Positions 18,832 through 27,204 of a stretch of 64,000 nt of DNA are shown here, piece by piece; within the stretch, counting starts at the first letter, position 1; each line of letters starts with the position of its first letter. The notes under the pieces were generated by a model. It made no database searches, was not told the origin of the DNA, and saw only the letters and a program-made list of their open reading frames with translations. Source of the DNA: Thalassospira lucentensis (lineage in GTDB: Bacteria; Pseudomonadota; Alphaproteobacteria; Rhodospirillales; Thalassospiraceae); assembly GCF_001613805.1 (NCBI RefSeq), contig NZ_LPVY01000008.1, positions 124,001-188,000 of the forward strand, read 5' to 3'. The translations under genes and the position numbers were made by a program.

Positions 18832-19815
18832 TCAGACGTCAGCGCGATAGTTCATCGGCACCCAGTCAAACATCGTGCTGTCTTCGATGACATGCCCAAT
18901 ACCCGGGAAGGCGATATGGCACCCGGCAACCAGATATTTTTCTGATACGGCTTCGGCAAAGGCAGCCTCGCGAGTGGTTATGGCCTGATCTGGATCGACA
19001 TCAAACGCAATCGAGACGCCCGGTTCGTCAAACTGGATGACATCGCCGTGGGTGATGTCGCCCCAATAAACGAACTTTTCGCCTTTGCTTTCAAACCAAA
19101 GTGCACTGTGGCCCGGTGTATGACCCGGACGATGCGTTGAATTGATCAGACCTGGAACGGGTGATGCATTGGCCTCGTAAGTCGAAAGTGTACCGCTTTC
19201 GCTATAAAGCTTTGTCGATAGGACGGCCTGATCAAAATATTGCTTGGCACTTTCCGGCGCCTTGTCGCGGTTTTCAGTGCTCAGCCAGTATTCGGCATCA
19301 AGTTTCGGTACATGCACCGTGGCGTTGGGGAAGGCTTTCTTGCCGTTCATGATCAATCCACCGCTATGATCGGTGTGAATGTGGGTAATCACCACATCAT
19401 CGATCTGATCGGGGTGATAGCCCGACGCGATAATATTGCCCGGCAATTTACCAAGTTCCGGTCCCAAGAGGTCGCTGGTCCCGGCATCAAGCAAAACAAG
19501 ACGGTCGCCGAAATTCAGAAGATAGGCATTCACGGATGTCGATGTCGGGGTTCCCTGAAATGCATTGGCAAGGGCCGTGCGCGCATGTTCGGGGCTGGTA
19601 TTCAGATACAGATCGGCAAGCGGGAACTGCCCGGTCCCATCCGAAAGTGCGGTAACTTCGACGTCGCCCACCATCAGCCGGTAATATCCGGGGGCCTGTG
19701 TGCCCACCAGTGGCGCCTTGGCCGCGGCGCGCAATGGAATAAAAACGGTGCTGGCCGTCGCCCCGATGGCAGCGGCAGCAAGCGAACCTTTAAGCATGTC
19801 TCTGCGTGACAGCAT
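18832..19815 (-). CDS. TAT-exported metallo-beta-lactamase-fold hydrolase
   Basis: A 327-residue MBL-fold protein with a twin-arginine signal peptide (SRRDMLKG at 3-10, then a hydrophobic stretch to about residue 33). Metal ligands are HIHTDH at 145-150, then HRPGHTPGHS and GDITH, with a late His in AGCHIAFPG. It should act in the periplasm. The substrate is unknown; the group includes lactonases and other small-ester hydrolases. ATG at 19815 is supported by GAGGGAGA. It is divergent from a LysR gene, its probable regulator. Confidence 0.88.
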   Translation of the reverse strand: MLSRRDMLKGSLAAAAIGATASTVFIPLRAAAKAPLVGTQAPGYYRLMVGDVEVTALSDGTGQFPLADLYLNTSPEHARTALANAFQGTPTSTSVNAYLLNFGDRLVLLDAGTSDLLGPELGKLPGNIIASGYHPDQIDDVVITHIHTDHSGGLIMNGKKAFPNATVHVPKLDAEYWLSTENRDKAPESAKQYFDQAVLSTKLYSESGTLSTYEANASPVPGLINSTHRPGHTPGHSALWFESKGEKFVYWGDITHGDVIQFDEPGVSIAFDVDPDQAITTREAAFAEAVSEKYLVAGCHIAFPGIGHVIEDSTMFDWVPMNYRADV

Positions 19816-19910
19816 CAGAATATTCTCCCTCAATCAAATGCCGGGATTTAACCGGCAGCTTGTAACGCGATAGAGAAAGGCTATATTCCAATCAGTCAGT
19901 AATCAAATCG

Positions 19911-20864
19911 ATGCGGATCATGGATACTATTGATCATTTCAATTTAAGGTCATTTGACCTCAATCTCATGATTGCGTTTGACGCAATGATGCAAGAGCTA
20001 AGCGTCACAAAATCTGCGGAAAAGTTGCGGATTGGGCAGTCCGCCATGAGCCACAATTTATCAACGCTCCGGATGCTGTTGCAGGATGATCTTTTTGTCC
20101 GTGTCGGACAGAAAATGCAGCCAACCGCAAAAGCACGTGCGTTGGCCGGGCCGGTTCGGGCCGCATTGACACAGGCACAAAGTGCGCTTCAGGCGACCGA
20201 CAGTTTCGATCCGGACACGGCAGATCGCATTTTCCGGATCGGTATCACCGGCGAAATGGAAATGGTTCTGTTGCCGGCATTGGTGCACCATTTGCAATCA
20301 ACCGCACCCGGTGTGCGTCTGGTGAGTCGTTCGATTACTGTCGAGACGGTCGATCTGATGCTAAATGCCGGGGAAATCGATCTGGCAATCGGATGTAAGG
20401 AATCCCGCCAGATCGGCGAAGTGCTGTTTGAATCCAGTGTGGCCTGTTGCTTTAACCCCGATATGTGCAAGCTGACACTGCCGCTATCTCGCGAAACATA
20501 CCTTGGCGCACGCCACGCGGTCCTGTCCCAGACGGGAAATGTCGAAGGCTGCGTTGGTGATGCCTTGCGCGCAATTGGCATTGATCTTGATGTCGTTCTG
20601 GCCGCGCCGGATTTCATGCCGTTGCTTGCCGCTGCCCGGAATGCGCCGATTGTCGCGACTGTGCCGCGCAGGATTGCGGTACAATATGCGCCGTTATTTG
20701 GGCTGGTGTTCTGTGAAATGCCTATTCCGCTGAACTTTCCGCCGGTGACCATGAACTGGCCGATCTGGGCGGATAAGGATGTCGGGCTGGTCTGGTTGCG
20801 TAATCGGATCAGATCAGTGATCGGCGACATTTCAACGGATCTGCCTGCCATTGCGGCACAATGA
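19911..20864 (+). CDS. LysR-family regulator (NodD/LeuO-like branch)
   Basis: A 317-residue LysR protein with the opening LRSFDLNLMIAFDAMMQELSVT typical of the NodD/NahR/PcpR branch, the HTH KSAEKLRIGQSAMSHNLSTLR, and a C-terminal effector-binding domain. It is divergent from the exported MBL-fold hydrolase with a 95-bp intergenic region, so control of that gene is the simplest reading. No clear Shine-Dalgarno precedes ATG 19911 or the second ATG at 19920; either could be used. Confidence 0.9.
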   Translation: MRIMDTIDHFNLRSFDLNLMIAFDAMMQELSVTKSAEKLRIGQSAMSHNLSTLRMLLQDDLFVRVGQKMQPTAKARALAGPVRAALTQAQSALQATDSFDPDTADRIFRIGITGEMEMVLLPALVHHLQSTAPGVRLVSRSITVETVDLMLNAGEIDLAIGCKESRQIGEVLFESSVACCFNPDMCKLTLPLSRETYLGARHAVLSQTGNVEGCVGDALRAIGIDLDVVLAAPDFMPLLAAARNAPIVATVPRRIAVQYAPLFGLVFCEMPIPLNFPPVTMNWPIWADKDVGLVWLRNRIRSVIGDISTDLPAIAAQ

Positions 20865-20891
20865 TTGACCCGCATTACTGCATATAAGCAA

Positions 20892-20913
20892 CCCCGCCGG
20901 CGAACCGGCGGGG
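20892..20913 (+). terminator. Strong GC hairpin after the LysR gene
   Basis: CCCCGCCGG (20892-20900) and CCGGCGGGG (20905-20913) form a 9-bp perfect stem closed by a CGAA tetraloop. No T run follows, so it may be a Rho-dependent or leaky terminator, or an mRNA 3'-end stabiliser. Confidence 0.55.
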
Positions 20914-21008
20914 CGGGATGCTTCGGCCTATGGGCATTGTGGTGCAATAACCGCAGAAAGGCGAAACTTCCGCCCCTCAGATAAGGGCTGAGCGGGCGCA
21001 GGTCAACG

Positions 21009-21056
21009 TGATTAAAAAATAATCAAATTTTAATTAATGATCGAAAAGTGATCATT
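21009..21056. promoter_or_regulatory. Paired dyads upstream of the urtA promoter
   Basis: In the 355-bp gap before urtA, the AT-rich stretch 21009-21056 holds two dyads with the same geometry: TGATT-N7-AATCA at 21009-21025 and AATGATC-N7-GATCATT at 21036-21056. Their centres are 29 bp apart, about 140-170 bp upstream of the predicted start point, where sigma-54 activators usually bind. An IHF-like AATCAA sequence sits between them. The rest of the gap (20914-21008 and 21057-21161) shows no gene. Confidence 0.4.
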
Positions 21057-21161
21057 GAAATCGCGCCCAACGCAAATATTTTCCGTTTTTTGCCTGTTAA
21101 ATAGTTGGATATTGCGTTGAGTCGCCGCGATTTCTGGCGCTGCAGCATATTATTCGGAATC

Positions 21162-21177
21162 TGGCACGATTTTAGCA
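21162..21177 (+). promoter_or_regulatory. Sigma-54 promoter of urtA
   Basis: TGGCACGATTTTAGCA matches the sigma-54 consensus TGGCACG-N4-TTGCA with the correct GG-to-GC spacing and one mismatch. The GC element is at 21175-21176, giving a start point near 21188, 32 nt before the urtA ATG. A sigma-54 promoter in front of a urea importer fits nitrogen-limitation control by NtrC. Confidence 0.8.
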
Positions 21178-21178
21178 A

Positions 21179-21209
21179 GCACCACTGCGGTGCAATAAAC
21201 TCGCAGTGG
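21179..21209 (+). promoter_or_regulatory. NtrC-like dyad and leader hairpin before urtA
   Basis: GCACC-N5-GGTGC at 21179-21193 is a perfect match to the NtrC half-site pair but lies over the predicted start point, not upstream as usual. Overlapping it, CCACTGCG (21182-21189) and CGCAGTGG (21202-21209) form an 8-bp inverted repeat whose right arm touches the Shine-Dalgarno GGAGG (21208-21212). Either could limit urtA expression. Confidence 0.5.
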
Positions 21210-21219
21210 AGGCAATAGA

Positions 21220-22494
21220 ATGAATAAGAAGCTTCAGGCGCTTATGGGCGCTGGGGCCTTGGCTTGGTCGGCAATGACCATGTCAAATGCCCAGGCCGCT
21301 GATACGATTAAAGTCGGCGTTCTGCACTCTCTCTCTGGGACGATGGCTATTTCGGAAACCACGCTGAAGGATACGGTCCTGATGCTGGTGGATGATCTGA
21401 ATAAAAATGGCGGCCTGTTGGGGAAACAGGTTGAGGCAGTTGTTGTCGATCCGGCCTCGGATTGGCCGCTTTTTGCCGAAAAAGCACGTGAACTGATTGA
21501 AAAAGACAAGGTCGATGTCGTGTTCGGCTGCTGGACCTCGGTCTCACGCAAGTCGGTACTGCCGGTCTTTGAAGAACTGAACAGCATGCTGTTCTATCCG
21601 GTTCAGTACGAGGGCGAGGAAAGCTCGCGCAACGTGTTTTATACCGGTGCCGCGCCGAACCAGCAGGCAATCCCGGCCGTCGACTACCTGATGAGCGAAG
21701 ATGGCGGCGGTGCCGAGCGTATCGTTCTTCTGGGGACGGACTATGTCTATCCGCGCACGACCAACAAAATCCTGCGTTCCTACCTGAATGGCAAGGGTAT
21801 CTCCGATGAAGACATCATGGAGAATTATACCCCGTTCGGTCATTCCGACTGGCAGTCGATTGTTGCCGATGTGAAGGCATTCGCATCCACCGGCAAGAAA
21901 ACCGCAGTGGTTTCGACCATTAATGGTGATGCCAACGTGCCGTTCTACAAGGAACTCGCCAACCAGGGCATCAAAGCCGAAGACATTCCGGTTGTTGCCT
22001 TCTCGGTCGGTGAAGAAGAACTGGCTGGTATCGATACCGCGCCGCTGGTTGGTCATCTGGCTGCCTGGAACTATTTCCAGTCGGTTGAGTCCGATGCGAA
22101 CTCGGCCTTCATCGAAAAATGGCATGCCTTTATCGGTGACGAAAAACGCGTAACCAACGATCCGATGGAAGCAACCTATATCGGCTTTAACATGTGGAAA
22201 CAGGCTGTTGAACAGGCTGGCACCACCGATGTTGATGCCGTCCGTCAAGCCATGTATGGCCAGGAAGTTGCAAACCTGACCGGTGGTACCGCTGTCATGA
22301 ACACCAACCATCACCTGTCCAAGCCGGTTCTGATCGGCGAAGTACAGGACGATGGCCAGTTTGACATCGTTTGGGAAACCGAAGGCACCGTCGTTGGCGA
22401 TGCATGGTCGGACTTCCTGCCTGAAAGCGCAAAGCTGACCGCCGACTGGACCTATCCGTGGGTCTGCGGCAACTGTGAAAAACCGATGTATTGA
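21220..22494 (+). CDS. urtA: Urea ABC transporter substrate-binding protein UrtA
   Basis: Periplasmic receptor for urea. The 424-residue protein has a Sec signal peptide (cleavage after AQA near 27) and a leucine/amide-binding fold. It shows the UrtA hallmarks DTIKVGVLHSLSGTMAISE, GCWTSVSRKSVLPVFEE and LFYPVQYEGEESS, which distinguish UrtA from branched-chain amino acid receptors. GGAGG precedes the ATG. It is the first gene of urtABCDE under a sigma-54 promoter and is followed by a strong hairpin, so it should be made in excess over the membrane parts. Confidence 0.97.
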   Translation: MNKKLQALMGAGALAWSAMTMSNAQAADTIKVGVLHSLSGTMAISETTLKDTVLMLVDDLNKNGGLLGKQVEAVVVDPASDWPLFAEKARELIEKDKVDVVFGCWTSVSRKSVLPVFEELNSMLFYPVQYEGEESSRNVFYTGAAPNQQAIPAVDYLMSEDGGGAERIVLLGTDYVYPRTTNKILRSYLNGKGISDEDIMENYTPFGHSDWQSIVADVKAFASTGKKTAVVSTINGDANVPFYKELANQGIKAEDIPVVAFSVGEEELAGIDTAPLVGHLAAWNYFQSVESDANSAFIEKWHAFIGDEKRVTNDPMEATYIGFNMWKQAVEQAGTTDVDAVRQAMYGQEVANLTGGTAVMNTNHHLSKPVLIGEVQDDGQFDIVWETEGTVVGDAWSDFLPESAKLTADWTYPWVCGNCEKPMY

Positions 22495-22504
22495 TCGGGA
22501 TTGG

Positions 22505-22538
22505 ACAGGCTGGCTGTTGATGCAGCCAGCCTGTTTTT
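22505..22538 (+). terminator. Hairpin terminator/attenuator between urtA and urtB
   Basis: A 12-bp perfect stem, ACAGGCTGGCTG (22505-22516) with CAGCCAGCCTGT (22523-22534), has a 6-nt loop and a following T run. It sits inside the urt cluster, so it probably ends most transcripts after urtA and lowers urtBCDE expression relative to the binding protein. Confidence 0.8.
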
Positions 22539-22610
22539 CGTTGTCCTGATGATTGGGCAACCATTCTTTTTGCGATTTTCTGACATCCGATTTTCAAAGG
22601 CTTGGTGACC

Positions 22611-24305
22611 ATGCGTACTGTCATGACCGCTGTCCTGTGCCGTTTCCGTGTCCGCGCGAACAATTCCCTGCCTGTCCTGTTTGCCCTGGCCGCAATTTTT
22701 GCGGTGATGGTGTTGGCGTCGCCGCGACCAGCACATGCATTTAGCGACGAAGAACTGCGCAATATAACGGAACAGCTCAACCATAAAAGTTCGACCAAAA
22801 AGGTTGAAGCAATCGAGGCCATGGCCGCCGATGGCGACCCCCGCGTCGCGCCGATCCTGAACGCGATGCTTGAAGGCAACCTGTTTGTCCGCGCCAGCGA
22901 CGAACACGTCGTGATTGGCGAGAAAAAGGGCAAGGTTTGGAACCATATCGACGTCGTCAGCGGCGAGGTTGTGGGTGAAAGCGGTTCCAAGGAACTCGAC
23001 AAGATCAAGATCAACAACCGTCTGCGTGGCGCGCTGCGCGATGCGTTGGCCGCCCTTAACCTGTTTAGTCAGGATATCGGCATCCGTACTGCCGCCGTCG
23101 AGCAGGTCATGGACGCCCGCGATCCGTCGATGTTGCCGTTGCTGATCCGCGCGATCGAGCGTGAGGAAGATGCGACGCTTCTGGCGCGGATGGAACTTGC
23201 ACGGGCGACCATGGCGCTGGCGGCCGGTGAAACCACCGAGGAACGTCTGACCGCCATCGAAGTGCTGGCCAGCGAAACCACACCGCAAATCCGTGCGGTA
23301 TTGTCGCAGTTCGTTGCCAGTGCCGAAGCCGAAGGTTACCAGCCCGAAGTCGTTGCTGCGGCCAAAGACGCCCTTGCCGAGGTTGAGGGTCGGCTTTCGA
23401 TGTGGCAGACGCTGGGGGATGTATATCGCGGCATCAGTCTTGGATCCGTGCTGTTGCTTGCCGCGGTTGGCCTTGCCATCACCTTTGGCGTGATGGGCGT
23501 GATCAATATGGCGCACGGCGAAATGATCATGATCGGTGCCTATACCACCTTTGTCGTGCAGCAGATTTTTTCATCTGTCATTCCGTCGGGTTCGCCGTGG
23601 TCGTTGGTGATTGCGGTGCCTGCGGCATTCGTTGTTGCCGGTCTGGTCGGCATCGTGATCGAACGCTGCGTGATCCGGTTCCTGTATGGTCGTCCTCTTG
23701 AAACGCTACTGGCGACTTGGGGTGTCAGCCTTGTCTTGCAGCAGGCGATCCGAAGCCTGTTTGGCGCAACCAACCAGCAGGTTACCGCCCCTGATTTCAT
23801 GAGCGGCGCGCTTGAGCTTTCAAGCGGCCTGGTGCTGACCTACAACCGGCTGTGGATCATCCTGTTCAGTCTGATTGTGGTGGGTGGGATTGCGATTGTG
23901 CTGCGCTATACCGCCTTTGGCCTTCAGATGCGCGCCGTCACCCAGAACCGCCGCATGGCCGGATCGGTCGGCATTCGCACCGGGTATGTCGATGCCCTGA
24001 CTTTCGGGCTTGGTTCCGGGATTGCCGGGATTGCCGGTGTCGCACTCAGCCAGATTTCAAACGTAAGCCCAAATCTTGGCCAAGCCTACATCATCGACAG
24101 TTTCATGGTCGTGGTGTTTGGCGGGGTCGGCAACCTTTGGGGCACGGTTCTTGGTGCATTCAGCCTTGGCATCGTGAACAAGTTTCTTGAGCCGGTGGCC
24201 GGTGCGGTGCTGGCGAAAATCTTTGTTCTGATTGCGCTGATCCTGTTCATCCAGAAACGACCAAAGGGCCTGTTTGCCCTTAAGGGTCGCGCGGTGGAGG
24301 CCTGA
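22611..24305 (+). CDS. urtB: Urea ABC transporter permease UrtB
   Basis: Membrane subunit of the urea importer, 564 residues. A signal peptide (cleavage after AHA near 43) is followed by a periplasmic, alpha-helical, HEAT-like region to about residue 270. The LivH-type permease domain then begins at GISLGSVLLLAAVGLAITFGV and includes INMAHGEMIMIGAYTTF. The long N-terminal extension is characteristic of UrtB. ATG at 22611 is preferred; GTG 22605 and TTG 22602 are in frame just upstream, and AAAGG at 22596-22600 could serve any of them. Confidence 0.95.
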   Translation: MRTVMTAVLCRFRVRANNSLPVLFALAAIFAVMVLASPRPAHAFSDEELRNITEQLNHKSSTKKVEAIEAMAADGDPRVAPILNAMLEGNLFVRASDEHVVIGEKKGKVWNHIDVVSGEVVGESGSKELDKIKINNRLRGALRDALAALNLFSQDIGIRTAAVEQVMDARDPSMLPLLIRAIEREEDATLLARMELARATMALAAGETTEERLTAIEVLASETTPQIRAVLSQFVASAEAEGYQPEVVAAAKDALAEVEGRLSMWQTLGDVYRGISLGSVLLLAAVGLAITFGVMGVINMAHGEMIMIGAYTTFVVQQIFSSVIPSGSPWSLVIAVPAAFVVAGLVGIVIERCVIRFLYGRPLETLLATWGVSLVLQQAIRSLFGATNQQVTAPDFMSGALELSSGLVLTYNRLWIILFSLIVVGGIAIVLRYTAFGLQMRAVTQNRRMAGSVGIRTGYVDALTFGLGSGIAGIAGVALSQISNVSPNLGQAYIIDSFMVVVFGGVGNLWGTVLGAFSLGIVNKFLEPVAGAVLAKIFVLIALILFIQKRPKGLFALKGRAVEA

Positions 24306-24308
24306 TAC

Positions 24309-25496
24309 ATGACCGACTATCGCACGAAATACCAAATGACGCCGGTGATCGGGTGGCTGTTGCGTGATCGCGGCGGGATGATACTGCTTGCGATCCTGAT
24401 TGCGGCGTCGATCCTGATCCCGGTCGGCAACCTGATCGTGCCCGAAGGATCGGCCTTTCATGTTCCGACATGGATGATGAGCCTGCTTGGCAAATATCTT
24501 TGCTATGCGTTGCTGGCGCTTTCGGTTGATCTGATCTGGGGGTTCTGCGGGATTCTAAGCCTTGGTCACGGGGCGTTCTTTGCGCTTGGCGGTTATGCCA
24601 TGGGTATGTATCTGATGCGCCAGATCGGGGACCGCGGGGTTTATGGCAACCCGGAACTGCCAGACTTCATGGTGTTCCTGAACTGGACCGAATTGCCGTG
24701 GTACTGGTACGGCTTTGACATGTTCTGGTTTGCCATTGTGATGGCGATGTTCGTGCCGGGGCTTCTGGCCTTTGTGTTTGGTTTCCTTGCCTTCCGGTCG
24801 CGGGTGACGGGGGTGTATCTTTCGATCATCACGCAGGCGATGACCTATGCGCTGTTGCTGGCATTCTTCCGCAACGATATGGGATTTGGCGGCAATAACG
24901 GCCTGACCGATTTCAAGGATCTGCTTGGTTTCTCGTTGCAGGCCGATGGAACGCGGGCGGCCCTGTTCATTGCATCCTGTGTGATGCTGGGCATCTGTTA
25001 TGTCGTGGCGCGCTGCATTACCAATTCGCGTTTGGGCAAGGTTCTGATTGCGATCCGCGATGCCGAGGCGCGTGTGCGGTTTACCGGTTACCGGGTCGAA
25101 TATTACAAGCTGTTCGTCTTTACCGTATCGGCCGTGATGGCCGGGATTGCCGGATCGCTTTATGTGCCGCAGGTCGGCATCATCAATCCGGGTGAATTTG
25201 CCCCGGCCCTGTCGATTGAAATCGTCATCTGGGTGGCGGTTGGCGGGCGTGGCACGCTGTATGGTGCGGTGCTAGGGGCGTTCATCGTGAACTATGCCAA
25301 GACCTTCTTTACCGGTGTGATGCCTGATTTCTGGCTGTTCTTCCTTGGCGGGTTGTTCATTGCCGTGACCCTGTTCCTGCCAAAGGGCGTGATTGGTGCG
25401 GTGCCGGCATTTGGGGCACCCGACCGGCAATCGGCGTTTAGCACCCTGCGCAAGCGTTTCCTGAACGGGCGTGCAAACGAAGGAGGCAAGGCATGA
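24309..25496 (+). CDS. urtC: Urea ABC transporter permease UrtC
   Basis: Second membrane subunit, 395 residues, LivM-like, with about ten helices and the landmark WGFCGILSLGHGAFFALGGY. The large tryptophan/tyrosine-rich periplasmic loop around 115-140 is usual for UrtC. GGAGG, overlapping the end of urtB, precedes the ATG; the urtB stop is 3 nt before the start. The end overlaps urtD by 4 nt (ATGA). Confidence 0.96.
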   Translation: MTDYRTKYQMTPVIGWLLRDRGGMILLAILIAASILIPVGNLIVPEGSAFHVPTWMMSLLGKYLCYALLALSVDLIWGFCGILSLGHGAFFALGGYAMGMYLMRQIGDRGVYGNPELPDFMVFLNWTELPWYWYGFDMFWFAIVMAMFVPGLLAFVFGFLAFRSRVTGVYLSIITQAMTYALLLAFFRNDMGFGGNNGLTDFKDLLGFSLQADGTRAALFIASCVMLGICYVVARCITNSRLGKVLIAIRDAEARVRFTGYRVEYYKLFVFTVSAVMAGIAGSLYVPQVGIINPGEFAPALSIEIVIWVAVGGRGTLYGAVLGAFIVNYAKTFFTGVMPDFWLFFLGGLFIAVTLFLPKGVIGAVPAFGAPDRQSAFSTLRKRFLNGRANEGGKA

Positions 25497-26284
25497 GCGA
25501 GGCAGCCGCAATCGAGATTGAAAAGGCCGAACGCAAGGCCGCCAAAGCCAATACCATCCTTTATGTCGATGGGGTTTCCGTCACTTTTGACGGGTTCCGG
25601 GCGCTCAATAGCCTGTCGTTTTATGTCGAGCCGGGCGAACTTCGCGCGATTATCGGGCCGAACGGGGCGGGCAAGACGACGATGATGGACATCATCACCG
25701 GTAAAACCCGGCCCGATACCGGCGATGTGATGTTTCGAAGCGAAGTCGATCTGACGAAGCTTGATGAAGCCGAGATCGCGAACCTTGGAATCGGGCGCAA
25801 GTTCCAGAAACCAACCGTATTTGAAAGCCATACGGTGTTTGACAATCTGCTGCTGGCCTGTTCGGGCGGGCGCGGCGTGTTTCAGGCGCTTTTCCATCGT
25901 TTGGGCAATGCCGAGAAGCTTCGCATTGAGCAGACGCTTGAAACCATCATGCTGACCGACAAGCGTGACGAGACGGCAGCCAACCTGTCGCACGGGCAGA
26001 AACAGTGGCTGGAAATCGGCATGTTGCTGATGCAGGAGCCCGAATTGCTTCTGGTGGATGAACCGGTCGCGGGCATGACGGATTCCGAAACCGAGCAAAC
26101 CGCCAAATTGCTGCGATCCATTGCAACGGACCGGTCTGTTGTGGTTGTCGAACATGACATGGAATTTGTCCGCGACCTTGATTGCAAGGTGACGGTTCTG
26201 CACGAAGGATCGGTTCTGGCCGAAGGCCGCCTTGACCATGTTCAGAAAGACCCGCGGGTCATCGAAGTATATTTGGGGCGCTGA
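25493..26284 (+). CDS. urtD: Urea ABC transporter ATPase UrtD
   Basis: One of two ATPases energising urea import, 263 residues. After a charged Ala/Lys/Glu-rich leader (1-20) comes a LivG-type ABC domain with Walker A GPNGAGKT at 55-62, the IGRKFQKPTVFE Q-loop region typical of UrtD, signature LSHGQKQW and Walker B LLLVDEP. The start overlaps urtC by 4 nt; urtE follows 2 nt after the stop. Confidence 0.96.
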   Translation: MSEAAAIEIEKAERKAAKANTILYVDGVSVTFDGFRALNSLSFYVEPGELRAIIGPNGAGKTTMMDIITGKTRPDTGDVMFRSEVDLTKLDEAEIANLGIGRKFQKPTVFESHTVFDNLLLACSGGRGVFQALFHRLGNAEKLRIEQTLETIMLTDKRDETAANLSHGQKQWLEIGMLLMQEPELLLVDEPVAGMTDSETEQTAKLLRSIATDRSVVVVEHDMEFVRDLDCKVTVLHEGSVLAEGRLDHVQKDPRVIEVYLGR

Positions 26285-26286
26285 TC

Positions 26287-26982
26287 ATGCTGGATGTAGC
26301 CAATATCGATCTGTTTTATGGGGCGTCGCATGCGCTTCGCAAGGTGTCGCTTAGTGCGGAGACCGGCAAGGTCACGGCGGTTCTGGGGCGCAACGGTGTG
26401 GGGAAAACATCGCTGATGCGCGCCGTTGTCGGGCAACACCCGATTGCCGATGGCAACATCACCTGGGAAGGCAAAAACATTTCGCGTGATCCGGCGTGGC
26501 GTCGTTCGGCGTCCGGGATTGCGATCGTGCCCCAGGGGCGCGAGATTTTCCCGCTTCTGACCGTGAAGGAAAACCTTGAAACCGGGTTTGCCGCCCTTCC
26601 GCGCGCCCTTCGTCATATCCCTGACGAGATTTTTGAACTGTTCCCGGTCCTGCGTGACATGCTGGGCCGTCGTGGTGGCGATCTTTCGGGCGGGCAGCAG
26701 CAGCAGCTTGCCATCGGGCGGGCGCTGGTCACACGTCCGCGGCTTCTTGTGCTGGACGAGCCGACGGAAGGCATTCAGCCATCGATCATCAAGGATATCC
26801 AGCGCGTTATCAAACAGCTCGCGGATCGCGGCGATATGGCGATCCTTCTGGTCGAACAGTATTTTGATTTCGCCCATGAACTGGCCGACGAGATCGTCGT
26901 GCTCGAACGTGGCGAGGTGGTGCTGGCGGGGTCCAAGGATGCACTGGATCGCGAAAAGGTGCGGTCGTATCTGACTGTTTGA
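26287..26982 (+). CDS. urtE: Urea ABC transporter ATPase UrtE
   Basis: Second urea-importer ATPase, 231 residues, LivF-type: Walker A GRNGVGKT at 34-41, signature LSGGQQQQLAIGRAL, Walker B LLVLDEPTEGIQPSII, and EQYFDFA near the H-loop region, all typical of UrtE. It completes urtABCDE. The gap of about 220 bp to ureD contains a separate sigma-54 promoter. Confidence 0.96.
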   Translation: MLDVANIDLFYGASHALRKVSLSAETGKVTAVLGRNGVGKTSLMRAVVGQHPIADGNITWEGKNISRDPAWRRSASGIAIVPQGREIFPLLTVKENLETGFAALPRALRHIPDEIFELFPVLRDMLGRRGGDLSGGQQQQLAIGRALVTRPRLLVLDEPTEGIQPSIIKDIQRVIKQLADRGDMAILLVEQYFDFAHELADEIVVLERGEVVLAGSKDALDREKVRSYLTV

Positions 26983-27059
26983 TCAGCATTTGCCAAAATT
27001 TTGCGCATGGGTGAATTGGGGCCGGTGCGGTAAATGGCGCGATTGCGGGCTGTGCGGTT

Positions 27060-27075
27060 TGGCCCGCATCTTGCT
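27060..27075 (+). promoter_or_regulatory. Sigma-54 promoter of the urease cluster
   Basis: TGGCCCGCATCTTGCT fits the sigma-54 consensus with correct GG/GC spacing; within the core the only mismatch is A to C at position 5. GC is at 27073-27074, predicting a start near 27086. This puts ureDABCEFG under the same nitrogen control as urtA. No clear NtrC dyad is visible upstream within the urtE-ureD gap. Confidence 0.65.
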
Positions 27076-27204
27076 GTGTTTGCCGATGGGCCAGCCGGTC
27101 TGACCACGGGTTAACCGGTTGTGCGACTGAAACATTCAGGTGGCTTTGTGCAGCTTCGCAAACTCGAAAACCCGGTTCGCAGCGATTTGAAGGCGGAACC
27201 GCAA

